A stretch of 64,000 bases of DNA from Streptomyces sp. NBC_00353 (GCF_036108815.1 NZ_CP107985.1:8801501-8865500); one strand, 5' to 3'; positions 1-9,847 are shown, counted from the stretch's first letter. Program-made: numbers and translations. The notes: generated from the letters alone by a model not told the origin.

Positions 1-2
1 GG

Positions 3-3000
3 ACCGTCGCCGCGATCAACGCCGACTTCTTCGACATCAACCAGACCGGTGCGCCCGAGGGCGTCGGCATCAAGGACGGGGCGACCGTCCAGTCCCCGGC
101 CCCCGGAGTCAACCGGGCGGTCGGCATCGGCCCCGACAGCGCGGGCCGCATCCTGAACCTGTACTTCGAGGGCACGCTCACCCTGCCGTCCGGCCAGCAG
201 CCGCTCGCCGCGTACAACGCCGCCAATGTGCCGGCCGGGGGAGTGGGCGCGTACACCTCGGCCTGGGGGACCGCCGACCGCGCACTGACCGTGGACAACG
301 CAACACCCGTCGCCGAAGCGGTGGTACGGGACGGCAAGGTCGTGTCCGTGTCCTCCACCCCCGGCTCGGGCACCGTCCCCGACGACACCACGATCCTCGT
401 CGGCCGCGAGGCCGGGGCCACCGCGATCAAGGCGCTCCAGCCCGGCGACCCCGTGTCGCTGACCTACCGGGCACGCACCGAAGGCGGCCCCGTACCGCGT
501 ACCGCGGTCGGCGGCCGGGAACTCCTCGTCGTCGACGGCGTCGCCCGGAACCACGACGGCGAGGGCAACAACACCGCCGCGCCCCGCACGGCCGTCGGCT
601 TCTCCCAGGACGGCCGCACGATGCAGATCCTCACCATCGACGGCCGGCAGGCCGACAGCGGTGGCGTCACCCTCACCGAACTCGGCCTGATGATGCGGCG
701 CGCCGGCTCGTACAGCGCGCTCAACCTGGACGGCGGTGGCTCATCGACCCTCGTCGCCCGCCGGCCCGGCAGTGACGCTCTCCAGGTGGAGAACAGCCCC
801 TCCGACGGCACCGAACGCACCGTACCCAACGGTCTCGCACTCACCGCCCCCGACGGCAGCGGCCGCCTCGACGGATTCTGGGTCGACACCCGCACACCGG
901 CCGGCTCCGCACCGGGCGTCGACCCGGTCAAGGGCGGCCACCCCGAGCGGGTCTTCCCCGGGCTCACCCGGCGCCTGACCGCGACCGGATACGACGAGAC
1001 GTACGGCCCCGCCACCGGCACCCCGCACTGGCGCGCCACCCGTGGCGACACCGGAACGGTCGACGGCAACGGCCTCTTCACCGCGCGCCGCAGCGGCACC
1101 ACGGACGTCCACGCCGAACGCGGATCCGCCCACGGCAGCACCACACTGACCGTCCTCGACAAGCTGACCCGGATCGAGCCGACCACCCGGCGGGTGGGCC
1201 TCGCGGACGCCGAAGCCATCGGCACCTTCGGCATCGTCGGACTCGACGCGCACGGCACCAGCGCCCCCGTCGAACCGCGCGACGTCACCCTCGACTACGA
1301 CCACGCCCTCTTCGACGTACGCGACGACAGCCAGGGCAACTTCACCGTCACCTCACGCACCGGCAACGGCGCCGGCCAGATCAAGGCGACCGTCGCGGGC
1401 ACCACCACCGCCCTCGCGGTCAGCGTCGGCCTCACCGAACAGGCCGTCTCCGACTTCGACGACGCCGGATCCTGGAAGTTCAGCCAGGCCCGGGCGAGCG
1501 GCTCCCTCTCCGCCACCCCCGACGGCCACACCGGCACCGGCCTCAGGCTCAGCTACGACTTCACCCAGTCGACCGCGACGCGCGCCGCCTACGCCGCGCC
1601 GCCGCAGCCCGTCGCCGTGCCCGGCCAGCCCCAGTCGTTCAAGCTCTGGATCAAGGGCGACGGCAGGGGCGCCTGGCCGACTCTGCACCTCAAGGACGCC
1701 GCGGGCTCCGACCAGTTGCTCCGCGGACCGTACGTCACCTGGACCGGCTGGCGGCAGGTGACCTTCGCGGTACCGGCGGGTGCGGCCATGCCACTCAGCG
1801 TGTACCGCTTCTACCTCGCCGAGACGGCGGCTGCCCAGCAGTACACCGGTGAGATCGTCGTCGACGACCTCACCGCCCAGGTGCCGCCCACCGTCGACCT
1901 GCCCGAACAGACGACCCCCGCCGACCCGTTGATCGATCCGGCGGCGGTCACCGAACACCGGGACTGGCAGTTCGCGGTCATGTCCGACGCCCAGTTCGTC
2001 GCCCGTGACCCGGACAGCACGATCGTCGCCCAGGCCCGGCGCACCCTGCGCGAGATCAAGGCGGCGCACCCCGACTTCCTGGTCATCAACGGTGACCTCG
2101 TCGACGAGGGATCACCCGCGGACCTCGCCTTCGCCCACCGGGTCCTGACCGAAGAACTCGGCGACTCGCTGCCCTGGTACTACGTGCCCGGCAATCACGA
2201 GGTGATGGGCGGGAAGATCGACAACTTCATCGCCGAATTCGGCCCCGCCCAGCGGACGTTCGACCACAAGGGCACCCGTGTCATCACACTCGACACCTCC
2301 GGCCTCACCCTGCGCGGCGGCGGCTTCGCCCAGATCAAGGAACTGCGCGCGCAGCTCGACGCGGCAGCCGAGGACCGCGACATCGACTCGGTGATGCTGA
2401 TCGAGCACGTACCGCCGCGCGACCCGACCGTACAGAAGGGCAGTCAGCTCGGGGACCGCAAGGAGGCGGCCCTGGTCGAACAGTGGCTCGCCGACTTCCG
2501 TCGTACGACGGGCAAGGGAGCCGCGTTCATCGGCAGCCATGTCGGGGTCTTCCACGCCTCGCACGTCAACGGGGTGCCGTATCTGATCAACGGCAACTCC
2601 GGCAAGGCGCCGGCCGGCCCGGCGGACGAGGGCGGCTTCACCGGCTGGTCCCTCGTCGGCGCGGACCACGTCTCGCGCGGCGAACAGGCCGCCGCCCGGC
2701 AGAAGCCGTGGCAGGGCGCGCCAGACTGGGTCTCCGTACAGACCAGGGCGCATGTCGACGCGCTGGCCCTCGACGCCCCGTCCGTCCTCGCTGCCGGAAA
2801 CACCGCGAAGGTCACGGCGACCGTCACCCAGGGCGTCCGCAGCATTCCGGTCGCGTTCCCGCTGGCCGCCGACTGGACCGGGTCCCCGAACGTCCGTATC
2901 GGTGACCCGGACGGCGCCCGCCACCGGCACGCGGCGGTCTTCGACCCGGTCACCGGCACGCTCACGGCGCTCCGGCCGGGCACGGTCACGCTCGCGGTGA

Positions 3001-3068
3001 CGGTCAACGGGACGACGCAGCGGACGCAGATCCAGATTGCCGCGGCGGCCTCCGCCTCAGCGGCCTGA
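3..3068 (+). CDS. Secreted phosphodiester glycosidase / calcineurin-like phosphoesterase (5' end missing)
   Basis: The reading frame is open from the window edge, so the start and any signal peptide lie upstream. The first part is a NAGPA-type phosphodiester glycosidase domain: AINADFFD at the edge and the diagnostic LDGGGSST near 730-750. Ig-like segments follow (about 900-1430), then a jelly-roll, carbohydrate-binding-like stretch (about 1500-1900). Next is a calcineurin-like phosphoesterase with INGDLVDEG and PGNHEVMGG metal-binding motifs (2085-2215), and finally a C-terminal Ig-like domain. The first metal motif reads SDAQF, where the family usually has D-x-H. The likely role is extracellular cleavage of phosphodiester-linked sugars or teichoic-type polymers; the substrate is inferred only. 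It converges on dhaM with a shared hairpin terminator between them. Confidence 0.85.
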   Translation, partial: TVAAINADFFDINQTGAPEGVGIKDGATVQSPAPGVNRAVGIGPDSAGRILNLYFEGTLTLPSGQQPLAAYNAANVPAGGVGAYTSAWGTADRALTVDNATPVAEAVVRDGKVVSVSSTPGSGTVPDDTTILVGREAGATAIKALQPGDPVSLTYRARTEGGPVPRTAVGGRELLVVDGVARNHDGEGNNTAAPRTAVGFSQDGRTMQILTIDGRQADSGGVTLTELGLMMRRAGSYSALNLDGGGSSTLVARRPGSDALQVENSPSDGTERTVPNGLALTAPDGSGRLDGFWVDTRTPAGSAPGVDPVKGGHPERVFPGLTRRLTATGYDETYGPATGTPHWRATRGDTGTVDGNGLFTARRSGTTDVHAERGSAHGSTTLTVLDKLTRIEPTTRRVGLADAEAIGTFGIVGLDAHGTSAPVEPRDVTLDYDHALFDVRDDSQGNFTVTSRTGNGAGQIKATVAGTTTALAVSVGLTEQAVSDFDDAGSWKFSQARASGSLSATPDGHTGTGLRLSYDFTQSTATRAAYAAPPQPVAVPGQPQSFKLWIKGDGRGAWPTLHLKDAAGSDQLLRGPYVTWTGWRQVTFAVPAGAAMPLSVYRFYLAETAAAQQYTGEIVVDDLTAQVPPTVDLPEQTTPADPLIDPAAVTEHRDWQFAVMSDAQFVARDPDSTIVAQARRTLREIKAAHPDFLVINGDLVDEGSPADLAFAHRVLTEELGDSLPWYYVPGNHEVMGGKIDNFIAEFGPAQRTFDHKGTRVITLDTSGLTLRGGGFAQIKELRAQLDAAAEDRDIDSVMLIEHVPPRDPTVQKGSQLGDRKEAALVEQWLADFRRTTGKGAAFIGSHVGVFHASHVNGVPYLINGNSGKAPAGPADEGGFTGWSLVGADHVSRGEQAAARQKPWQGAPDWVSVQTRAHVDALALDAPSVLAAGNTAKVTATVTQGVRSIPVAFPLAADWTGSPNVRIGDPDGARHRHAAVFDPVTGTLTALRPGTVTLAVTVNGTTQRTQIQIAAAASASAA

Positions 3069-3107
3069 CCGACGGCCCCGTCCGCAACCCACGTGTGGAC
3101 ACATCGG

Positions 3108-3144
3108 TCCCGCACCCGGCTCTCCCCGAGAGCCGGGCGCGGGA
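3108..3144. terminator. Bidirectional hairpin terminator
   Basis: A TCCCGC-a-CCCGGCTCT arm pairs with AGAGCCGGG-c-GCGGGA around a short C-rich loop. It sits between the convergent phosphoesterase gene and dhaM, so it can serve both. Confidence 0.7.
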
Positions 3145-3164
3145 CCGCTGCTTGCACCGTGCCT

Positions 3165-3575
3165 CTACACCTTGCGGTAGGAGTACGCCTCCGACGCCGC
3201 TGCCTCCACCGCAGCCAGATCGCCGCCCGCCGACGCAGTGACCAGCGCGGCCACCGCACCCTCGATGAACGGCGCGTCCACCAGGCGTGTCCCGTCCGGC
3301 AGTTCGTCGCCCTCGGCCAGCATCGACTTGACCGTGAGCACCGCACTGCCGAGATCGACCAGCACCGCGACCCCCACGCCGCCGTCGACGGAACGGGCGG
3401 CTTCGGCGATCAGCTGCGCACTGGTGCCGAGCCCACCCGTCTGCGTGCCACCGGCCGCGGCCACCGGGGCCGTCGCACCACCGGCCGCCAACCCCCTGGC
3501 CAGCTCGGCGACCGCCTCGGCGACCGGCCCGCTGTGCGAGACCAGCACGATCCCGACCTGCTTCTCCCCGCTCAT
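3165..3575 (-). CDS. dhaM: Dihydroxyacetone kinase phosphoryl-donor subunit DhaM (EIIA-Man type)
   Basis: A 136-aa cytoplasmic protein made of a single PTS EIIA-mannose fold. VLVSHSG near the N-terminus carries the phospho-accepting His14. It relays phosphate from HPr/EI of the phosphotransferase system to the ADP cofactor of DhaL. The HPr and EI domains that are fused in E. coli DhaM are absent, which is normal for actinobacteria. Its ATG overlaps the dhaL stop as ATGA, so translation is coupled. It is the last gene of dhaKLM. Confidence 0.92.
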   Translation of the reverse strand: MSGEKQVGIVLVSHSGPVAEAVAELARGLAAGGATAPVAAAGGTQTGGLGTSAQLIAEAARSVDGGVGVAVLVDLGSAVLTVKSMLAEGDELPDGTRLVDAPFIEGAVAALVTASAGGDLAAVEAAASEAYSYRKV

Positions 3576-4195
3576 GCGTCGTCCCCGTTCTCCGTGCCTG
3601 TGCCGCTCGTCCCGGCAAGTGCGGCGATCAGCAGTGCCGAGGACGTCGCCCCCGGATCCTGGTGCCCGATGCTGCGCTCACCGAGATAGCTCGCCCTGCC
3701 CTTGCGGGCCTGCATCGGTACGGTGGCGGCGGCGCCCGCCTCCGCCGCGTCCCGGGCCGCTCCGTGCGACGTCCCGAGCGCGGCGGCCCCCGGCAGCAGC
3801 GCGTCGAGCATGGTCTTGTCCCCGGCCTGCGCCCCGCCCAGCTGGGCGACGGCCGCGACACCCACGGCGAACGCCTCGGCCAGCTGTTCCTCCATCACCG
3901 CGGGCGCATCGCCCAGCGCCTTCCCCGTACGCCGCAGCAGCGTCCCGTACAACGGACCCGAAGCCCCGCCGACCGTCGAGATCAACTGCCGTCCCGCAAG
4001 CATCAGTACGGCCCCCGGCGTCTGCGGGGACTCCTTCTCCAGCACTGCGGTCACCGCGGTGAATCCGCGCTGCATGTTGCTGCCGTGGTCGGCGTCCCCG
4101 ATCGCCGAGTCGAGTTCGGTGAGGTGATCGGCCTCGCGATCCACCGCGGCGGCGGCTGCGGCCATCCAACGGCGGAAGAAGTCGGCGTCCAGCAC
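3572..4195 (-). CDS. dhaL: Dihydroxyacetone kinase ADP-binding subunit DhaL
   Basis: About 207 aa, the usual DhaL size. The Mg-ADP binding loop with DADHG is clear (DSAIGDADHG, about residues 30-40), and Gly-rich segments later in the protein line the nucleotide pocket. It transfers phosphate from DhaM~P to dihydroxyacetone held by DhaK. I chose the GTG at 4195 because AAGGAG lies 5 nt upstream; ATGs at 4219 and 4225 are in frame but have weak sites. It lies 50 nt after dhaK and overlaps dhaM by 4 nt. Confidence 0.92.
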   Translation of the reverse strand: MLDADFFRRWMAAAAAAVDREADHLTELDSAIGDADHGSNMQRGFTAVTAVLEKESPQTPGAVLMLAGRQLISTVGGASGPLYGTLLRRTGKALGDAPAVMEEQLAEAFAVGVAAVAQLGGAQAGDKTMLDALLPGAAALGTSHGAARDAAEAGAAATVPMQARKGRASYLGERSIGHQDPGATSSALLIAALAGTSGTGTENGDDA

Positions 4196-4245
4196 AAGAT
4201 CTCCTTGTCCCTGAAGCATCGTCATGGGTGTACGGGCGGACGTTC

Positions 4246-5238
4246 TCAGCGGCCCCAGCGGAGGGCGGGTGTCTCCACCGGCGCGTCCCAGAGCCGCAGC
4301 AGCTCCTCGTCGAGTTGGCACAGCGTCACCGAACATCCCGCCATGTCGAGCGAGGTCACATAGTTCCCCACGAGCGTACGAGCCACGGAGACATGCCGCT
4401 CGGACAGCACCCGCTGCACCTCGGCATTGAACCCGTACAGCTCCAGCAGGGGCGTCGCCCCCATCCCGTTGACCAGCACGAGCACCGGACTGGTCGGCTG
4501 CAGATCGTCCAGCACCGCGTGCACCGCGAAGTCGGCGATCTCCCGCGACGTCATCATCGGACGTCGTTCCCGCCCCGGCTCACCGTGGATCCCGATCCCC
4601 AGCTCCAGCTCGCCGGCCGGCAGATCGAAGGTGGGGGAGCCCTTGGCGGGCGTGGTGACGGAACTGAGCGCCACCCCGAAGCTCCGCGACGACTCGTTCA
4701 CCTGCCGGGCGATGGCCTCCACCCGCTCCAGCGGTGCACCCTCGTCGGCGGCCGCCCCCGCGATCTTCTCGACGAACAGTGTCGCCCCCGTCCCGCGCCG
4801 CCCCGCCGTGAACAGACTGTCCGTCACCGCCACGTCGTCATTGACGAGCACCTTGGCGACCTGCACGCCCTCGTCCTCGGCGAGTTCGGCGGCCATCTCG
4901 AAGTTCAGCACATCACCGGTGTAGTTCTTGACGACGAACAACACCCCGGCGCCACTGTCGACCGCGGCGGCGGCGCGCACCATCTGGTCAGGAACCGGCG
5001 AGGTGAACACTTCACCGGGACAGGCGGCGGACAGCATCCCCGGCCCGACGAACCCGGCATGCAACGGCTCATGCCCGGACCCACCCCCGGAGACGAGCGC
5101 CACCTTTCCCGCCACGGGAGCGTCGCGCCGCATGACGACACGGTTGTCGACATCCACGGTCAGTTCGGGGTGAGCGGCGGCCATACCGCGCAATGCGTCC
5201 GCAACGACGGTCTCCGGGACGTTGATCAGCATCCTCAT
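4246..5238 (-). CDS. dhaK: Dihydroxyacetone kinase substrate-binding subunit DhaK
   Basis: 330 aa. GGGSGHEP (about residues 51-58) and GIHGEPG (His near residue 215) are the two DhaK signatures; the second His forms the hemiaminal with dihydroxyacetone in characterised enzymes. With DhaL and DhaM it forms dihydroxyacetone phosphate, feeding glycerol or DHA carbon into glycolysis. The ATG at 5238 follows AGGAGG at 5-nt spacing, so longer in-frame starts upstream are rejected. It is the first gene of the operon; about 250 nt of leader precede it before the IS remnants. I see no dhaR-type regulator beside it. Confidence 0.95.
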   Translation of the reverse strand: MRMLINVPETVVADALRGMAAAHPELTVDVDNRVVMRRDAPVAGKVALVSGGGSGHEPLHAGFVGPGMLSAACPGEVFTSPVPDQMVRAAAAVDSGAGVLFVVKNYTGDVLNFEMAAELAEDEGVQVAKVLVNDDVAVTDSLFTAGRRGTGATLFVEKIAGAAADEGAPLERVEAIARQVNESSRSFGVALSSVTTPAKGSPTFDLPAGELELGIGIHGEPGRERRPMMTSREIADFAVHAVLDDLQPTSPVLVLVNGMGATPLLELYGFNAEVQRVLSERHVSVARTLVGNYVTSLDMAGCSVTLCQLDEELLRLWDAPVETPALRWGR

Positions 5239-5479
5239 GGGTACCTCCTGATGAGATGGGCAGGCGAGCTGCTGAGCAGGGTATTTGCAGTTCAGGGCAT
5301 GTGGTGCGAATTGTTGATCTTGGCGGTTCATGGCGGCGAGGGGCGGTTCTGTGCGGTGCTGATGCCGACACAATGCTGACTTTCCTGATGCATTGCCAGG
5401 TGAGACAGCGCTGAGTGCGAGTTGCGAGTGCACATTTTTCATGCCAAGTATCAACGGGCGGATGCTGAAAGTCGCGTGT

Positions 5480-5605
5480 ACGCCTGCCGATGACCTGGCT
5501 GAGGCGGTGGAAGAGGGCTTTCCCTCAGCACCCGGACGCTGAGATCATCCTCGGCTTCCCCGGCCTCGGCGTTCAGTTCGGTGCCCGGGTCCTCGCCGGC
5601 GCTTC
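5480..5605 (+). pseudogene. IS110-family transposase remnant
   Basis: Conceptual translation gives a run around HPDAEI and FPGLGVQFGARVLAG, the conserved C-terminal (Transposase_20) motif of IS110/IS116 transposases. The preceding ADDLAEAVEEGF lies in another frame, so at least one frameshift is present. The match ends abruptly near 5600 and the catalytic N-terminus is absent. It is a dead fragment. Confidence 0.6.
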
Positions 5606-5667
5606 CATGAGGCCATTGCCTTCCCGTCCTCGCCTGCCCTGGTGGTGGTTGTGTAGCTCGCCTCGTC

Positions 5668-5895
5668 GGCTGCACCGGAGGCCGCACCCACGGCTACGCC
5701 AAGCAGGGCGCCGGATGCGGATACAGCAAGGTCAAGGGCCTCAGCGCACCTCTCGGGACGTCTCCGCCTCACTGGTCGCACCACTGATCGCCGCCACCAG
5801 GCTGCGCAGGGGACCCATCGAATCCACACGTGGGGCAGCCGCGTCCGTCGCCGAGAGCATCCGTACCGCCCACGCCTCAGGCGCCGGCGGTCTCT
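5668..5895 (+). pseudogene. IS1380-family transposase remnant
   Basis: Frame 1 reads THGYAKQGAGCGYSKVKGLSAPLGT. After a frameshift near 5760, frame 3 continues APLIAATRLRRG and TRGAAASVAESI. These match consecutive segments of IS1380-type DDE transposases. Both ends and the catalytic core are missing. It sits directly downstream of the IS110 piece, so the gap before the nuclease gene was a repeated insertion site. Confidence 0.6.
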
Positions 5896-6067
5896 CACAA
5901 GATCATCAATGGTGGCGGTAGGTACTCACGGAAGCTCCACCTCCAATTAAGCAACCGTGTCGATGGTCACGCGGAATCTCTCGTTCCGCGCATAGCTTCC
6001 GCATGGATTCCCTTTACCTTTCCTTGGTGATCTTGCTGACCGGCAGGATCGGAAGGGATGACACACC

Positions 6068-9000
6068 GTGTCCAGAGAGACCACCGGGCGCTCGCGCCTG
6101 AGACGCAGCAGGGGCCGTATCGCCCTGGCGTCAGTGCTGGTTCTGGCGGCCGAGGCCGCACTGATATCCGGCCAGACAGCCACCGCCGCACCGGACGGAC
6201 AGTTAACGCCGGGTACGGCCACGGCGACCGCCAAGTCTTACTCCAAGAAGGAGATCTGGGAGTCGGACCTGGGGTGGGCGGCTCAGCACGCCAAGGGCTC
6301 GAAGGCCTGGGCGATCACTCAGGCGAAGAAGACCGGGAAGAGGGTCGTCGCCACTGACGAGACGACGCCCACCACGTACACCGTCGCCAACCCGGACGGC
6401 ACCCTCACCACCGAACTGACCGCCGGCCCCGAACGGGTCTGGAAGAACGGCGCGTGGCAGAAGGCCGATGCCAGACTCGTCCGGGACGCCGACGGCGGCA
6501 TCGCCGCGAAGGCGCACCCCAACGGCCTGCGCCTGGGCGGCAAGAGCGGAACCCCGCCGAAGTCGCTGCGCGCGGCGCAGGACGACACCGCCCGTGACCT
6601 CGTCACCCTGGGCAGTGACGACAGCAAGGTGACCCTCCAGTGGAAGGGCGGCCTGCCCCAGCCCGAACTGGACGGCACCCACGCCCGCTACCGGAACGCG
6701 GTGCCCGGCGCCGATGTGATCGTCGAGGCCACCCGTACCGGCTTCGAGCAGTTCGTCGAGATCTCGGAGCGACCGGCCGGCGCCTACGCTTACACCCTCC
6801 CGGTAAAGGCCAAGGGGCTGAAGGCGAAGGCCAACAAGGACGGTTCGGTCACCTTCACCGATGCCAGGACCGGTGCGAAGCGGGCCATCATGCCCGCTCC
6901 GGTCATGTGGGACGCCGCCGTCGACAAGGTCTCCGGTGAGCACACCCACCGCGCCCGCGTCGACATGAAGGTCGTAAGCAAGGGCGCCGGAGAGGTCGAC
7001 CTGGTGGTCACCCCGTCGGCGAAGTTCATCGCGGACCCGGCGACGAAGTTCCCGGTCACCGTCGACCCGTCCACCTCCGCGCTGGCGAACACCTTCGACA
7101 CGTACGTGCAGCAGGGCGAGACCGTCGACTGGTCCACCGATGTCGAACTCGACTTCGGTAACCCGGGTACCAAGAACGCCGACGGCACCCCGCGCACAGC
7201 GCGCTCCTTCATCACCTGGAACACCACACCGATCCAGGACGCGCTCATCGTCGACACCAACCTGTCGCTGTGGAACTTCCACTCCGGCAACACCGACTGC
7301 AGCGCCCAGAAGTGGACGGTCTGGGACACCAGCGCCCCCTCCACCTCCTCGCGCTGGGCAGCACAGCCCACGTGGAATCAGGAGTACCACTCCTCCACCG
7401 AGACCAAGGGCAATCCGGACTGCGCCGCCACCCAGCCCGACGGCTGGATCAACGCCGACGTCGACACCCTCGTCCAGACCTGGGCGTCCGCCAAGGCCAC
7501 CCGCGGCCACATGGGCCTACGAGCCGCGACCGACGACACCAAGGCCTGGAAGCGGGTCAACTCCGCGAACAACACGGCGAACCAGCCCAAGCTGAGCGTC
7601 ACCTACAACTACCGGCCCTCCGACGGCACCAACCGGCAGGCCGGTGCGCCGTTCAAGTCGTACGCGGGGGTGTGGGCGGTCAACACCACCACCCCGACGC
7701 TGCGGGACACGTTCACCGACCCGGACGGCGACAAGGTCAACGGCACCTTCCAGGTCTACGACGCCGCCACGAACACCCCGATCACCACGCCCGCGGGCGA
7801 GGGCCTGATCGTGTCGGACTTCGTCGACTCCGGGAAGCCGGCCTCCGTCACCGTCCCGGCCGGGCAGCTCCAGGACGGCAAGACCTACAGGTTCCGCACC
7901 AACGCCTACGACGGCACCCACTACAACCTCAGCTGGTCCCCCTGGACCCAGTTCGTCGTGGACACCACCGCCCCCGGCCTGCCGGACGTCACCTCGACGA
8001 CCTACCCGGAGAACCTGCCAGGCGGCGCCACCGGTGAGCAGGGCCGGTTCGACGTCGACACCAAGACCGACGACGCCCGCGAGGTGCAGTACCGGGTCGG
8101 TCCCGCCGACACCGACGACGACGGCAACAGCGGCAACACCAGCCCCGACGGATGGCAGAGCACGCCGGCGAACCCGACCCTCAGCGCCACCGCGTCCTTC
8201 TCCGTCACCCCGACCGCCGACGGCAGCCACCAGGCGGAGGTGCGCACGGTGGACCGGGCCGACAACGTGGGGACGACCCGCGTGTACGGCTTCGCCTCGC
8301 CGCGCCGAACCGACACCGGGCGCGCCAAGGTGGTCGACATCGACCTGCCCACGCCGAACATCACCGCGGCCCCACCGGCCTTTCATGACGGGCCGCAGCC
8401 CGCGTGGGAGTGGGTGACGACGCGGGCCAACGGGACCGTGGCCGACGGTAAGCCGCAGGTGTACCGCAGCGAGAACGGCACGAGCCGTTCGACGGTGACG
8501 ATCACGCCGCTCGCGAAGCTGGAGCGCACTCCGGAGCAGATGGAACAGTTGGAGGGGACACAGCCGCGGCCGCGGCTCGCCGAGTACCCGGACCCGATCA
8601 TCACGGGCTCTTGGTGTGATCCCACCTCGGTCAACATCGAGGCGCAGATGACCCGGACCGAGGCGTGCCTGCCGCAGCAGGTCTCCTACAAGGTCACGGA
8701 CCTGTCCACACCGCCGAAGGTGTATGAGCAGATCTTCGATGTGCTGTACACGGTGAAGGTCGATCCGGTGAGCAACAAGATCAAGACGTGGATGCAGATC
8801 TTCCCCAAGCAGCTGGGCTTCGCGCCCAATCTGCCGTTCCCCGGCGGCGTCAACGGGATGATCACCCTCGACGTGCAGTCCTGGTGCCAGTCCGACGGCT
8901 GTGACAAGCAGCAACAGGACTGGGACTTCTATGGAGGCAAGTCGACCTGGAACGGGAACCAGGACCAGCACATCATCACCGGCATCGCCGACTTCGAGTG

Positions 9001-9847
9001 GAACGGCAACGTCAACAACGCCGCGGGCACCAAGGACAGGGACCTGTCCAAGGTAATGCCGCTGCGGTGGTGGATGGACTGGGGCACCACCGTGCCGGGC
9101 GTTCCGGTCGAGGATGACTCCAAGGGGCCCTCGCTGCCCGTCACGGCACGCTGCGACAAGGTCGTCTCCGGCAAGAACCCCGGGTGCGTCCTGCCGGCGT
9201 ACAAGCCGGGCTACACCATCAACTCCGAGGCGTTCCCGGGTGCGGCGGCGCACATATGGTTGATCCAGAACAAGCACGCCAAGAAGCTGGGCCAGTCCCC
9301 GCAGACCCCGCTGCACTACCTGCCGTCCAAGGCGCGCAACGCGCCCGGCCAGGAGACCGAGAACAAGCTGGACAACGGCAAACCGGGTAACCGCAAGGCG
9401 ATCTGTGGACGGGCGTTCCGCAAGCACCCCGACACCGCCACGATCGCAACCCCGAGCGGCAACGCCGACCCGATCTCATGCGACGAGTATCCGTTCGCGG
9501 CGACGTACGAGTCCTCAGGATTCCCGACGGCCAACGGCGGTCTCAACGCTGCCCAGAACATCGACTACGCGGGCCTGGAGTGCGTGCAGACGGTGGTGGC
9601 CAAGGGTGACGGCACCCGTGAGCACCTGTACAACGACACGACGTACGACGACCCGAAGTGGCCTGCGCTGTGCGGCCGCTCGTCGATGTCGAACTACGTC
9701 AACACACAGTCGATGCAGCCGTTCGGCGTGAAGTTCGCCAAGGATTTCCGGCTGCTGGACTACGACGAGTACTGGGTCGATCCGGCCAACGCCCGCTTCT
9801 CGGGCTGCGACCCGTCCCAGGCTGTCATCAAGTGCAAGATGAACTGA
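6068..9847 (+). CDS. Secreted DNRLRE-repeat protein with C-terminal NucA/NucB-like DNase domain (toxin candidate)
   Basis: 1259 aa from a GTG with GGAAGGGA upstream. An Arg-rich N-terminus and hydrophobic stretch (residues 18-41, ending TATAAPDG) form a Sec signal peptide. Residues about 344-515 are a DNRLRE-type stalk domain as in WapA/Rhs-like proteins, followed by fibronectin-like segments (about 530-770). The last 160 residues hold Cys pairs and C1138-DEYPFA, the hallmark of NucA/NucB secreted deoxyribonucleases. Inference: a wall-associated nuclease effector acting on competitors or extracellular DNA. Leu46 is a TTA codon (6203-6205), so translation may depend on the bldA tRNA. An SMI1/KNR4 gene follows and fits an immunity partner. 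There is no RHS repeat array and no pre-toxin autoprotease that I can see. Confidence 0.85.
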   Translation: MSRETTGRSRLRRSRGRIALASVLVLAAEAALISGQTATAAPDGQLTPGTATATAKSYSKKEIWESDLGWAAQHAKGSKAWAITQAKKTGKRVVATDETTPTTYTVANPDGTLTTELTAGPERVWKNGAWQKADARLVRDADGGIAAKAHPNGLRLGGKSGTPPKSLRAAQDDTARDLVTLGSDDSKVTLQWKGGLPQPELDGTHARYRNAVPGADVIVEATRTGFEQFVEISERPAGAYAYTLPVKAKGLKAKANKDGSVTFTDARTGAKRAIMPAPVMWDAAVDKVSGEHTHRARVDMKVVSKGAGEVDLVVTPSAKFIADPATKFPVTVDPSTSALANTFDTYVQQGETVDWSTDVELDFGNPGTKNADGTPRTARSFITWNTTPIQDALIVDTNLSLWNFHSGNTDCSAQKWTVWDTSAPSTSSRWAAQPTWNQEYHSSTETKGNPDCAATQPDGWINADVDTLVQTWASAKATRGHMGLRAATDDTKAWKRVNSANNTANQPKLSVTYNYRPSDGTNRQAGAPFKSYAGVWAVNTTTPTLRDTFTDPDGDKVNGTFQVYDAATNTPITTPAGEGLIVSDFVDSGKPASVTVPAGQLQDGKTYRFRTNAYDGTHYNLSWSPWTQFVVDTTAPGLPDVTSTTYPENLPGGATGEQGRFDVDTKTDDAREVQYRVGPADTDDDGNSGNTSPDGWQSTPANPTLSATASFSVTPTADGSHQAEVRTVDRADNVGTTRVYGFASPRRTDTGRAKVVDIDLPTPNITAAPPAFHDGPQPAWEWVTTRANGTVADGKPQVYRSENGTSRSTVTITPLAKLERTPEQMEQLEGTQPRPRLAEYPDPIITGSWCDPTSVNIEAQMTRTEACLPQQVSYKVTDLSTPPKVYEQIFDVLYTVKVDPVSNKIKTWMQIFPKQLGFAPNLPFPGGVNGMITLDVQSWCQSDGCDKQQQDWDFYGGKSTWNGNQDQHIITGIADFEWNGNVNNAAGTKDRDLSKVMPLRWWMDWGTTVPGVPVEDDSKGPSLPVTARCDKVVSGKNPGCVLPAYKPGYTINSEAFPGAAAHIWLIQNKHAKKLGQSPQTPLHYLPSKARNAPGQETENKLDNGKPGNRKAICGRAFRKHPDTATIATPSGNADPISCDEYPFAATYESSGFPTANGGLNAAQNIDYAGLECVQTVVAKGDGTREHLYNDTTYDDPKWPALCGRSSMSNYVNTQSMQPFGVKFAKDFRLLDYDEYWVDPANARFSGCDPSQAVIKCKMN

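Noticed and set aside
5490..5921. A 143-codon hypothetical gene
   Set aside because: Its sequence is two IS transposase fragments joined by junk.
7517..9427. A 636-codon open frame on the minus strand
   Set aside because: Shadow of the nuclease gene; the plus strand carries clear domains.
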